Assembly (NCBI RefSeq): GCF_029625295.1
Contig: NZ_CP121112.1
Location: 4,464,001-4,528,000 of the forward strand
Reading direction: 5' to 3'
Length of the DNA: 64,000 nt
Origin: Flavobacterium gyeonganense
GTDB taxonomy: Bacteria > Bacteroidota > Bacteroidia > Flavobacteriales > Flavobacteriaceae
Shown here: piece by piece, positions 1 to 8,843 of the stretch
Numbering within the stretch: the stretch's first letter is position 1
Layout of the letters: each line of letters begins with the position of its first letter
Made by a program: the position numbers and the translations under genes
Notes under the pieces: model-generated
What the model was told of the DNA's origin: nothing
Database searches by the model: none
The model's input: the letters and a program-made list of their open reading frames with translations, nothing else

Positions 1-2059
1 AAAAATTATCACAAGTAATCCTGAAACATGGACGTATTTTAATGGTGGACCAGTAAAATACAGCAGCTTTTTTCAGGGTGAAGTTTATGATGCACAAAAA
101 GAAAAAGCAATTGAAGGCTGGAGTACAGCAAAATACGATTCATCGAGTTGGCATCAGGCGTCAGCCATAGGAACTGATGGTTTTGTAAGTTCAGAAGGAA
201 CAGCTAATTTACCCAACTTTAATAATTTTGCTGATGCTCAATTGGTGGGGCAATTTGGATCTACGGTTAAACCAATAAATGAATTAACAGCTCAATCTGT
301 TAAAGAAGTCCGTCCCGGTGTATTTGTTTACGATATGGGACAAAATATGGTTGGTGTACCCAAAATTACCCTGAAGAATGTAGAAAAAGGAAAGAAAATC
401 ACATTGCGTTATGCCGAAGTTTTATATCCGGATTTGCCCGAATACAAAGGCAATGAAAATTTACTGATGCTTGAAAATGTTAGGGCGGCAATGTCACAGG
501 ATATTTACACAACCAAAGGAGGTAACGAAGCTGTAACGCTACGATTTACATTTCACGGATATCGTTACATAGAAATAACAGGAATTGAAAAACCATTGCT
601 GTTAACCGATGTTAAAGGAACGGTATTAAGTTCGATACATGAATTGTCTTCACATTATCAAACCTCAAATCCTTTGGTAAATAAATTGTGGGAAAATATT
701 ACCTGGTCAATGAGAGGGAATTTTCTATCGATACCTACTGATTGTCCTCAGCGTAATGAACGCTTAGGATGGAGTGGTGATATTTCGGTTTTTTCAAGGA
801 CTGCAGTTCATCTAGCAGATGTGAAACAATTTCTCAAAAGGCATATGCTGGCCATGAGAGATATTCAAAGTGAAGATGGGCGTTTTCCGGATGTAGCTCC
901 AATAGGTGTAGGATTTGGTGAAACGTTGTGGGGAAGTGCCGGAATTACTGTTGTCTGGGAAAATTATCTGCAATACGGTGACCTCAGTTTATTAGAAGAG
1001 CATTATGAGGCTATGAAAAACTACGCCAATTATCTGATTGCCGATATTGATCCTAAAACAGGTGTTTTAAAAGAAAACGAAAGAGATAACTGGGGCTCGT
1101 TAGGAGACTGGCTGAGTTTAGAAGATTCTAAAAACGAAAAAACGCTATTCTGGGAAGCTTATTTTATTTATGATTTGGAAATTATGGCTAAAGTTGCCGG
1201 CTTATTAGACAAAAAGAAAGATCAGGAACATTTTTCAGAATATTACAAGCAGAGAAAAGATTTTTTCAATAAGACTTATATTGATAAAACAACAGGAAAA
1301 ACAGCATTTAGAGGTAAAATTGTGGATACACAAACCTCGTATGTACTACCCTTTGCTTTTGGTGTTCTGAATAAGGAAAATGCTGATCTTGCTTTACAAC
1401 AGTTTATATCTTCTATACAAAGAGAAAACAAAACCGATCAGGGCGTTATTTGTCCGCCTTATTCCCTAATGACCGGATTTATTGGCACTGCATGGGTCAA
1501 TAAAGCACTTTCAGATAATGGATATTCGAATGTAGCCTATCAGTTATTACAAAACAAATCTTATCCTTCGTGGTTGTATCCTGTCACCCAAGGAGCAACT
1601 ACGATTTGGGAACGATTAAATTCGTATACGCATAAAGACGGGTTTGGAGGGAATAACCGAATGAATTCTTTCAATCATTATGCCTTTGGAGCGGTAGGGG
1701 CATGGATGTATAATTATTCGTTAGGAATTTTACGAGATGATAATGCACCGGGATTTAAACATTTTATTTTAAAGCCGGAACCCGATACTACCGGAGAGAT
1801 GAACTTTGCAAATGGATATTACGATTCGATGTACGGACGTATTGAAAGCAGCTGGGAAATAAAAAAAGGCAAATATAAGTTCCGTTTTGTTGTGCCTGCA
1901 AATACAACAGCGACACTTTATTTACCCGCTTTAAAAGAAAGTGATGTAACAATAAATGGTAAAAAGAGCGGAACTAAATTTTTGAATATAAAAAATAATA
2001 AAGCTGTCTTTGAGATAGAATCCGGGGAATATTCGTTCGGAACAGTTATTAGAAATTAA
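1..2059 (+). CDS. GH78 alpha-L-rhamnosidase, 5' end cut by window
   Basis: The reading frame is open from base 2 to the TAA at 2057-2059, so the true start lies before the window. The visible 685 or so residues match the catalytic part of family GH78, which removes terminal alpha-L-rhamnose by inversion in an (alpha/alpha)6 barrel. Seen in order: beta-rich N-terminal sequence, the signature DCPQRNERLGWSGD near 740-780 with its acidic residues, WGSAGITVVWENY near 930-970, and QGATTIWERLNS near 1590-1625, which carries the Glu usual for this family, followed by a C-terminal beta-sandwich. The next gene starts within about 30 bases, so the two are probably one operon. The signal peptide is not visible, but a periplasmic location is usual for Bacteroidota homologues. 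The family call is firm; the natural substrate is inferred only. Confidence 0.93.
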   Translation, partial: KIITSNPETWTYFNGGPVKYSSFFQGEVYDAQKEKAIEGWSTAKYDSSSWHQASAIGTDGFVSSEGTANLPNFNNFADAQLVGQFGSTVKPINELTAQSVKEVRPGVFVYDMGQNMVGVPKITLKNVEKGKKITLRYAEVLYPDLPEYKGNENLLMLENVRAAMSQDIYTTKGGNEAVTLRFTFHGYRYIEITGIEKPLLLTDVKGTVLSSIHELSSHYQTSNPLVNKLWENITWSMRGNFLSIPTDCPQRNERLGWSGDISVFSRTAVHLADVKQFLKRHMLAMRDIQSEDGRFPDVAPIGVGFGETLWGSAGITVVWENYLQYGDLSLLEEHYEAMKNYANYLIADIDPKTGVLKENERDNWGSLGDWLSLEDSKNEKTLFWEAYFIYDLEIMAKVAGLLDKKKDQEHFSEYYKQRKDFFNKTYIDKTTGKTAFRGKIVDTQTSYVLPFAFGVLNKENADLALQQFISSIQRENKTDQGVICPPYSLMTGFIGTAWVNKALSDNGYSNVAYQLLQNKSYPSWLYPVTQGATTIWERLNSYTHKDGFGGNNRMNSFNHYAFGAVGAWMYNYSLGILRDDNAPGFKHFILKPEPDTTGEMNFANGYYDSMYGRIESSWEIKKGKYKFRFVVPANTTATLYLPALKESDVTINGKKSGTKFLNIKNNKAVFEIESGEYSFGTVIRN

Positions 2060-2087
2060 AATGATCAAGATTAAAAATCCTTACAAG

Positions 2088-4109
2088 ATGAATAAATTTA
2101 GAATATTGTTTTTAGCAGCTATTTCCAGTATTTCTTTGTCTGCACAGAAAAAAGAGAATAAGGCAAATGTTTTTGAGCTACAAAATCCAGATTACAAAAT
2201 TAGTCCGCAAACCGGAATGACAAAACAGCACTGGAAAGATGCAGCGCTTTATTTGCTGGAAGGAGCTTTTAGTTATATTCATAAACTGGATGATCCAATG
2301 CAATTCCCAAAACAGGAAGGAAAAAGTTATCCATCAAATCCAAATCAGGTTCCCACAGAAAAACTGGAAGGCCTTTGCAGAACCTTATTTATTGCTTCGC
2401 CTTTATTGAAGGAAAATCCGGATTTGGTCATCAACAATATAAAAGTTGCTGATTATTATAGATATCAAATAGCCAAATTAGCTGATCCACAGAGTCCGAC
2501 TTACATTGAACCGCGTGCTAAAAATGCCGGACCAAATCAAAAGCTGGTTGAATTTGGCGCTTTGTCACTTTCGCTTTTGACCAATGCTGACGTTTTATGG
2601 AAACCGCTTCCTCAAAATCAAAAAGACGATCTGGCTAAAATCATGATTAGCTACGGTGACGGACCAACGGTAGATTCTAACTGGAAGTTCTTCAATATTT
2701 TTGTCCTCAGTTTTTTTAAAGAACAAGGCTATACCGTCAATGAGAAATTATTGGTTGAGTATTTAGAAAAATCATTAAAACATTATCGTGGCAATGGGTG
2801 GTACAATGACAGCCCGGCATTTGATTATTACAGTATGTGGGCTTTTCAGATGTACGGCAATATCTGGTCGGAGTTTTTTGGAAAGAAATACTATCCTGAA
2901 ATTGCGGCTAAGTTCATGTCAAACTTTAGCGATTTAAAAAATAATTATCCTTATTTGTTTAGCAAAGATGGCGAAATGATTATGTGGGGAAGAAGTATCA
3001 GTTACAGAATTGGGGCAGTAGTGCCTTTTCCGTTAATGGGATTTCAAAATGACCCTGATATCAATTACGGTTGGATGCGCAGGATTGCATCTGGTGTAAT
3101 CAAACAATTTTTGACACATCCGGATTTTATGAAAGATAACGTGCCTACGCTTGGTTTTTATGGTGAATTCGAACCGGCTGTTCAAAATTACAGCTGTCGC
3201 GGAAGCGTGTACTGGATGGGAAAAATCTTTATGGGATTACTTGTTCCGGACAATAATCCGTTTTGGATATCCAAAGAAAACAACGGCGATTGGGATACGA
3301 TATTCAAAAAAGATGAGGTTTACAATAAGTATCAGGGAGATTCTCAAATCCTGATAACAGATTATCCTAATATTGGCGCTTCAGAAGTAAGGGCCTGGTG
3401 CCATGAAAAGGTAAAAGACGACTGGCAGAAATTCAGATCTACAGAAAACTACAACAGACTTTCCTATAACAGCGCTTTTCCGTGGCAGGCAGATGGTCAA
3501 AATGGTGAAGTTGCGATGAATTATGTTATTAAAAACAAAAATGAACAATGGGAAGCCTTCAGATTATTTACTTTTAAAAAGTTTGAAAATGGTATTTATT
3601 ACCGAAATGTAGTTTTAGAAACGGATGAAAATATAAAATTCGATTTAGCAGATATTCCTTTGGCTAATGGAATTTTAAGAATTGATAAAAATAATAGCGA
3701 CAAAGTTGTTTCAATGCGTTTGGGGCATTATGCATTGCCAAAACTAGACAAAGAAATTGTTACAACTAAAAAAAATATAGCAGGACATGAAGTTACCATC
3801 ATCGACAATGGAAAATACCAAGTGGCTATGATTCGGCTTTTAGGATGGGATAAAACCGAAGTTGTAAAAGCAAAAGGATTACATCCCCAAAGTAATGAAA
3901 GCTCTGTAATAAATGTTTTGAGTGATACAAAATCAAATAAAACAAAAATTTATGCAACTCTTATGCTCTGGAAGAAATCAGGTGAGAATTGGAATAAATC
4001 AGAATTACTTCCTGTAAAAATTGTGGATCAGACGAATGATGTAGTTACGATTCAATTTAATAACGGAAAAAGTAAAGCTGTTAGTTTTTTAATTAAGAAG
4101 TTGGATTAG
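2088..4109 (+). CDS. DUF2264 family exported protein, probable glycoside hydrolase (GH154-like)
   Basis: The frame opens at 2061, but the ATG at 2088 begins a proper signal peptide (MNKFRILFLAAISSISLSAQ) and is the better start, giving 673 residues. The body is a DUF2264 protein: helical-barrel style sequence with the aromatic-rich motif GWYNDSPAFDYYSMWAFQMYG around residues 235-255, and a beta-rich C-terminal third. From memory, DUF2264 proteins include the beta-glucuronidase family GH154; this should be checked against CAZy. It directly follows the GH78 rhamnosidase, and the pair would suit removal of rhamnose-capped glucuronic acid side chains such as those of arabinogalactan. That role is inference. 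Periplasmic by its signal peptide. Confidence 0.8.
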   Translation: MNKFRILFLAAISSISLSAQKKENKANVFELQNPDYKISPQTGMTKQHWKDAALYLLEGAFSYIHKLDDPMQFPKQEGKSYPSNPNQVPTEKLEGLCRTLFIASPLLKENPDLVINNIKVADYYRYQIAKLADPQSPTYIEPRAKNAGPNQKLVEFGALSLSLLTNADVLWKPLPQNQKDDLAKIMISYGDGPTVDSNWKFFNIFVLSFFKEQGYTVNEKLLVEYLEKSLKHYRGNGWYNDSPAFDYYSMWAFQMYGNIWSEFFGKKYYPEIAAKFMSNFSDLKNNYPYLFSKDGEMIMWGRSISYRIGAVVPFPLMGFQNDPDINYGWMRRIASGVIKQFLTHPDFMKDNVPTLGFYGEFEPAVQNYSCRGSVYWMGKIFMGLLVPDNNPFWISKENNGDWDTIFKKDEVYNKYQGDSQILITDYPNIGASEVRAWCHEKVKDDWQKFRSTENYNRLSYNSAFPWQADGQNGEVAMNYVIKNKNEQWEAFRLFTFKKFENGIYYRNVVLETDENIKFDLADIPLANGILRIDKNNSDKVVSMRLGHYALPKLDKEIVTTKKNIAGHEVTIIDNGKYQVAMIRLLGWDKTEVVKAKGLHPQSNESSVINVLSDTKSNKTKIYATLMLWKKSGENWNKSELLPVKIVDQTNDVVTIQFNNGKSKAVSFLIKKLD

Positions 4110-4132
4110 AGTGTTTAAAATAATCTAAAAAA

Positions 4133-5761
4133 TCAGCTTCTTTTATTTTTTGGCAAATAGATCCAAAAAGTAGTGCCGACTCCAGGCTTACTGCTAAAAT
4201 TAATCAAGCCATTATGATTCTCGATAATTCTTCGGCATAAAGCCAGTCCAATACCATTGCCACCATATTGGTCGCGTTCATGCAGCCGCTGAAACATATC
4301 GAATATACGCCCTGAATAAGAACTGTCCATTCCAATACCATTATCTTCAACTGATATTACGTCATATTTTTCTGCTGAACCTGTAAAATTAGGATCATTT
4401 GGAATATCTCCATAACCGATTGTAACAGCAGGATTGCCGGAGTTAAATTTAAGTGCATTATTAATCAGGTTATAAAACAGTTGACGAAACTGGATATCAA
4501 GTCCGGAAACTTTAGGCAGCTGATCCACTTTTATAACAGCACTTTTTTCTTCAATTATCAGACTCAGATCACCCAAAACTTCTTCAATCACTTTATTAAG
4601 ATCTACTTCTTCAAAATATTGTTCAGAATTTTCTATTCGGGAATAATTAAGAACATCAGTAATTAAATTTGATAGTCTTCCAGCTGCTAGCGTAATTCTG
4701 TCAAAATAGAATTTTTTCTTTTGATCTTCAGTTAAATCCGCTCCTGCACGGGAAAGCATAATCATAATTTTACGAAGTGGTTCCTGAAGATCATGACTGG
4801 CAATGTAAGCAAACTGCTGTAATTCCTTATTTTTAAAACGAAGTTGCGAGTTGGCGCTTTCCAATTCAAGCTGAATCATTTTAAGTTCTGTATTGTCCTT
4901 AAGCGTTTCAACGATCATTTTCTGGGCGTTTATATCTACGAAATAAACTAACCAGCTATTAAATGTACCATCTTCAGCTTTGTTTGGAGTTATCGAAACC
5001 AGATGCCAGATATAGTTAGTACCTTTTTTGATTCTCGTTTCACCAATATAATCAGATCTGTTTTGTTTTGCTCGCTTCAAGCCTTCTAGAACATTATCAA
5101 TATCTGCAGAATGAATAAAATGAGTCAGTGTTTTTCTTTCAAAAGTCAGTAAAGGCTTTTCAAGATAATTCTCCAGGGATTCGTTAACAAGAAGTACATT
5201 ATTACGTTCATTGATAACACAAATCAGAATCGGAATTGTATTGGCTAGTTGTTTGTATTTATTTTCACTTTCTGTAAGCTTTTCGGAAAGTGCTATCAAT
5301 TCAATATTTTTCTTTCTTATTTCATCATAAGGAGATAAAGGAGGCTCATATTTAAAGTAATCGATAAAGCCTTTTATCTTGGTTTCTGTAAGCAGTCCAG
5401 GAGACAAAACCTGCTGGCTTATTGTGGTGGTAAACTGATTGTCAAAATAATTGTATTGAATATGACCTGAAATTTTGGCTGCATAATTAAAGGCTTCAGG
5501 ATTACAGCTTTTTAAGTCTTCGGAATCGGTGATAATGGCTACAATTTCTTTTTGGGTTGATTTTATAATGTTTATTCCCAGTACGAGCAAAGAATTTTTG
5601 CCTTTCGCAATAGCACATCTTGCCACCTCAGAAACTGCAGTTGAAAATCTTGTCTGGAAAGAAGAGGGCATACCACACATCTCAGCAATTTTCATGCACC
5701 GTTTATGGGCTAGTATTAAGTCCATTTCGTTGTCAAGATTTATTTGTATAATCTCTTTCAT
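4133..5761 (-). CDS. PAS sensor histidine kinase with degenerate RsbT-like N-terminus
   Basis: A soluble kinase of 542 residues with no membrane segment. Residues 1-110 resemble an RsbT/anti-sigma ATPase (TRFSTAVSEVARCAI around residue 40), but the N-box Asn is Cys and no DxGxG box follows, so this part should not bind ATP in the usual way. A PAS domain (about 165-285) and coiled coil lead to a HisKA box FAYIASHDLQEPLRKI with the phospho-acceptor His at about 323. The HATPase_c domain has NNALKFN, DNGIGM and GGNGIGLAL, all intact. It is the last gene of the stressosome cassette, 5 bases after the phosphatase gene, so it is likely co-transcribed and could be the output or a second input of that module. 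No response regulator lies beside it. Convergent with the DUF2264 gene. Confidence 0.9.
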   Translation of the reverse strand: MKEIIQINLDNEMDLILAHKRCMKIAEMCGMPSSFQTRFSTAVSEVARCAIAKGKNSLLVLGINIIKSTQKEIVAIITDSEDLKSCNPEAFNYAAKISGHIQYNYFDNQFTTTISQQVLSPGLLTETKIKGFIDYFKYEPPLSPYDEIRKKNIELIALSEKLTESENKYKQLANTIPILICVINERNNVLLVNESLENYLEKPLLTFERKTLTHFIHSADIDNVLEGLKRAKQNRSDYIGETRIKKGTNYIWHLVSITPNKAEDGTFNSWLVYFVDINAQKMIVETLKDNTELKMIQLELESANSQLRFKNKELQQFAYIASHDLQEPLRKIMIMLSRAGADLTEDQKKKFYFDRITLAAGRLSNLITDVLNYSRIENSEQYFEEVDLNKVIEEVLGDLSLIIEEKSAVIKVDQLPKVSGLDIQFRQLFYNLINNALKFNSGNPAVTIGYGDIPNDPNFTGSAEKYDVISVEDNGIGMDSSYSGRIFDMFQRLHERDQYGGNGIGLALCRRIIENHNGLINFSSKPGVGTTFWIYLPKNKRS

Positions 5762-5766
5762 AGCAC

Positions 5767-6779
5767 TTAATTTATTTTGCCTGCTAAAATTGTTGCATCG
5801 TCTGTACCTCTAATATTTTCCTTAAGTAAAGATGCTGCAATTATCCCCGGATTATGCTTAAAAATAGAAGTCATATCATTCAAATTCCATCTCGTACGTA
5901 ATCCGTCACTGTGCATTATTATTATTTGATGTTTCTTATATGGCACTATTGTATTGTTTAAAGTCCGTGGAATATTATGTCCTAAAATTCCGTTATAAGG
6001 CGTGTAAGTTTTATTTTCGAGCCCGTTATAAATACGCGTATTTATGTTTCCTATACCACAAACAGTCCAAACCTCTGCTTTATAATCTACTGAAGCTATT
6101 GTAGCGACAAGTCCTCTGGTTTTTTTACTTTTGAATGTATCTCCCTCAGAATTTCTGCTGGATCCAATGTTATTGTCTGTCTAAATATTTTAATTGCTAA
6201 CTGAGCTGCCTCATTGGCATTTTCGCCATGACCTAAACCATCTCCCACAAATATCTGAAAACCTTTATTGGAATGTTTTACATAATACCCATCTCCGCAA
6301 AATATTTCACCGGGGTAATTAACAGCGATTGTAGTGTAATTAAGTCCCGTTTTTAGTGGAGGCAATTGAAAATCTGGTTTTTCACAGATTTTCACATATT
6401 GAACACAGCCCCAATTTTTCATCGAATAAATCTGAAAATCGTTGCTCAGCCTTTTGATCGAGCCTAATCCATGTCCAAGGGTATTGGAAGAGGAGTAGCC
6501 ATCATTCATTATTTTAGCCACATTTTCAAATCCAATTCCATTATCAAGGCAATAAATTTCAATTTGATTTTGCTCATCTTCAACATGAGCTCTGTACAAA
6601 AGTTCACCGCCATTGGCATACTTTATAAGATTTGAAGTAAGCTCTGCCACTATGATATCTGTTTCGGCAGCTCTATGGGGGGTAAAACCAATCTGAAGGG
6701 CGAGATTGTGAATTTCTCTTTTTATAAAAGCTATAAGACTTCGATCGTCTATTTTGTAAGTGGAAAACGTATTATCCAT
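5767..6779 (-). CDS. RsbT-like/SpoIIE phosphatase (RsbX-type), frameshifted at a T7/A7 tract
   Basis: The first 227 codons encode an RsbT-like ATPase domain (SNLIKYA N-box, LDNGIGF, GHGLG) and the front of a SpoIIE/PP2C phosphatase (GDGYYV, VGDGLGHGENA with metal-binding Asp). The frame then stops at 6096. The -1 frame continues the phosphatase without a gap to a stop at 5767, with the family motifs HSDGLRTRW and GTDDATILAG. Adding one A to the A7 tract (6120-6126 on the plus strand) restores a protein of about 337 residues. The coding strand there reads GTA AAA AAA CCA, an A AAA AAA slippery heptamer in frame. In stressosomes a PP2C phosphatase (RsbX) resets phosphorylated RsbR and RsbS; here it carries its own RsbT-like domain. 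The start overlaps the rsbT-like stop by 8 bases. Confidence 0.85.
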
Positions 6780-7188
6780 TTTTCCATTTTGTTATAGTAA
6801 CGGTTGTACCGTTTCCTGGTTCTGATTTAATCTCAAATTCATTGACAAGCCTTTTTGTGCCAGGTAAGCCCAAACCCAAACTTTTTCCAGTGCTGTATCC
6901 GTCTTTCATTGCTAAAGATATATCCGCTATTCCGGGACCATTATCAATAAAAGTTACGCGTACGCCATTATCACGACCATTACTGACCGACTCAATAATG
7001 ACTTTTCCGCCGCCGCCATATTTTAAAAGATTTCGAACAAGTTCACTGGTTGCTGTAATTAGTTTAGTTTGATTTAAAATGCTCATACCAAGTTTTACAC
7101 CAAGCTCTTTTACACGATTGCGTAAGGGTACAACATCCTGTTCTCTTATAATTAGAACTTCTTCTTTACTATTCGTCGTCGTAGTCAT
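6772..7188 (-). CDS. RsbT-like serine kinase of the stressosome
   Basis: A 138-residue GHKL ATPase of the anti-sigma/RsbT type. In stressosomes RsbT phosphorylates RsbS and RsbR and is released to activate a downstream partner. The ATP-binding boxes are complete: SELVRNLLKYGGGG (N-box Asn), FIDNGPGI (G1) and SLGLGLPGTKRLV (G2). The size is that of the family (about 130-140 residues). The start overlaps the end of the rsbS-like gene by 20 bases and the end overlaps the phosphatase gene by 8, so translation is probably coupled. In this cluster the activated target is unknown, since no RsbU or sigma factor gene lies nearby. Confidence 0.92.
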   Translation of the reverse strand: MTTTTNSKEEVLIIREQDVVPLRNRVKELGVKLGMSILNQTKLITATSELVRNLLKYGGGGKVIIESVSNGRDNGVRVTFIDNGPGIADISLAMKDGYSTGKSLGLGLPGTKRLVNEFEIKSEPGNGTTVTITKWKNG

Positions 7189-7567
7189 ACTCCTGCTCTT
7201 CGTTATCGCTTTTGTGCATTTTTGAGCGAAGTAAATCCATTCCTTTCTCTACATTAAGAGCACTTATAACACCATTTAAGGATAATCCAAGTTCAACTAA
7301 TGTAATAGCCACTGCTGGCTGCATGCCTACTACAACAGTTTGTGCATCCATTATTCTTGACATTACTGCAATATTGCCGAGGATTCGTCCCATGAACGAA
7401 TCGATTATGGATACAGCAGAGATATCAATTAGGACACCTTTCGAACTATGTTTACTGATGGTATTAATTAAATCTGATTCAAGATTTTCTGCCAGCTGGT
7501 CGTATAAGTCTACCTGAATAGTGACAAGCAGAAAATCTCCCATTTTTAGTATAGGAATTCTTTCCAT
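7169..7567 (-). CDS. RsbS-like STAS-domain stressosome protein
   Basis: A 132-residue protein that is essentially one STAS domain, as in RsbS, which together with RsbR forms the stressosome core and holds RsbT. The conserved phosphorylation segment is ISAVSIIDSFMGR, with Ser after Asp (around residue 57) as the expected target of RsbT. The C-terminal part (VVVGMQPAVAITLVELGL) matches the STAS alpha3/beta4 region. The last few residues are acidic. It lies 14 bases after the rsbR-like gene and overlaps the rsbT-like gene, matching the conserved order R-S-T. Confidence 0.9.
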   Translation of the reverse strand: MERIPILKMGDFLLVTIQVDLYDQLAENLESDLINTISKHSSKGVLIDISAVSIIDSFMGRILGNIAVMSRIMDAQTVVVGMQPAVAITLVELGLSLNGVISALNVEKGMDLLRSKMHKSDNEEQEYDYDDE

Positions 7568-7581
7568 AAAAAATTACAATC

Positions 7582-8412
7582 TTATTCTACAATTTTCTTT
7601 CTTTTGACTACTGACAATTGCAGCATTTCGAAAGCTGTCTGCAATGCACTTGCAAGTGATGCCTTAGTAATAATTCCACTTAAATCAATTCCTAAGTGTA
7701 CTACAGTCTGTGCAATTTCAGGACGAATACCGCTGATGATACATTCGGCTCCCATCAAACGGGTTGCACTTACTGTTTTTATAAGATGCTGTGCAACAAG
7801 TGAATCCACCGCCGGAACTCCTGAAATATCTAAAATTGCTATTGAACTTCCTGTATCTACAATTTGCTGTAAAAGGTTCTCCATTACTACCTGAGTTCTC
7901 GAACTGTCTAACGTTCCAATAATTGGTAAAGCAACAATACCATCCCAAACACTGATTACAGGAGTCGAAATTTCACTAATTTCATCTACCTGTCTTGCGA
8001 TTACATCTTCTCTTCCTCTCATGAAGGCTTCAAAAGTCATAATCATCAAATTATCTAAAATAGAACTCAGTTTCAGATTGGCGTCATAAAGCTGTGCAGA
8101 ATCTTTTATTATCCCAGAAAGAACCTTAGAGGCTGCTTCTTTAAATGAAAGTAAATATTGTGCATTTTCTCTTGGTGAAAAACCTCTTTTTCCTCTTGAT
8201 GATGAGATTCCGATTATAAGATCTTCAACTTTTTCAAATTCTCTCGAATCATCGGAGTTAGCAAGTGCACTTAAAAACAGAGAAGCAAATTCTTTTGATT
8301 CTTCTTCCTCCATTGCCCCGTCATCAGATCCGCTATCAAGAAGAATTTGAGACCATATGGTTAATAATTTGTTTTCGTGCTCTTTTAAGCCTCCCAGTAA
8401 ATTGTTTTGCAT
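7582..8412 (-). CDS. RsbR-like stressosome sensor (RsbRD N-domain + STAS)
   Basis: The frame opens at 8490, but the ATG at 8412 (MQNNLLGGLKEHEN) begins the recognisable domain and a TATATTTG promoter-like element lies at 8440-8447, so 8412 is preferred (276 residues). Residues 5-130 resemble the helical RsbRD N-terminal sensor domain. Residues 150-265 are a STAS domain close to Bacillus RsbR: DISGVPAVDSLVAQHL and IRPEIAQTVVHLGIDL. The two Thr sites of Bacillus RsbR correspond here to Ser (about 204) and Thr (about 236). It is the first gene of the cassette. The signal sensed is unknown; the globin-like fold of such N-domains would be consistent with binding a ligand or partner protein. Confidence 0.9.
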   Translation of the reverse strand: MQNNLLGGLKEHENKLLTIWSQILLDSGSDDGAMEEEESKEFASLFLSALANSDDSREFEKVEDLIIGISSSRGKRGFSPRENAQYLLSFKEAASKVLSGIIKDSAQLYDANLKLSSILDNLMIMTFEAFMRGREDVIARQVDEISEISTPVISVWDGIVALPIIGTLDSSRTQVVMENLLQQIVDTGSSIAILDISGVPAVDSLVAQHLIKTVSATRLMGAECIISGIRPEIAQTVVHLGIDLSGIITKASLASALQTAFEMLQLSVVKRKKIVE

Positions 8413-8843
8413 TTGCTTTAAATTTGGATTTTTTCTAAACAAATATAGTTTTTTAAATCCAATATTGAGAAAAGATTTATTAAAACACAAAATACCAATT
8501 TTATTTGCATTTAGCTGTTTCTAAAATGTGGTTATGGCAGTTGATGAATGCTATTAAAAAGTACTTTCGTCATGCGGGTTAAGTTTATTATTGTCATTGT
8601 TTTTTTAGGATTTTAGAAATAGTTAAACCTAATTGATGCTACGGATTATAGAAGTTAATTTAAAAAAAGTTTTCTATATGCAAGCAGAAAAGGTGTAGGA
8701 CAGTTTCTGGTAAGAAGTTCTAATAACAAGGGTTAATTGTTTGAGCCGATTCCCGACGGAAGAAGTATTGATGATGGTGCGGATGAATAATATGGGAGGA
8801 AAAAAGAAAGAGTAATAAATGAATAAATTCACAAATCATAGAT
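8413..8843. other. Intergenic, no gene seen
   Basis: Apart from the candidate promoter element just upstream of the rsbR-like gene, this stretch shows no supported gene, hairpin or repeat. Short open frames here lack protein-like composition and overlap the end of the neighbouring gene. Confidence 0.5.
8440..8447 (-). promoter_or_regulatory. Candidate -7 element for stressosome operon
   Basis: On the minus strand this reads TATATTTG, a perfect TAnnTTTG Bacteroidota -7 element, 27 bases upstream of the preferred rsbR-like start at 8412. I see no TTG at the usual 17-23 base spacing, so support is weak. It lies inside the longer open frame starting at 8490, which favours the 8412 start. Confidence 0.35.

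Noticed and set aside
3151..3354. Second-frame open frame inside the DUF2264 gene
   Set aside because: Overlaps a well-supported gene and has no recognisable motif.
8413..8490. Extended N-terminus of the RsbR-like protein from an ATG at 8490
   Set aside because: The extra 26 residues are unlike RsbRD domains and a promoter-like element lies within them; the ATG at 8412 is favoured.
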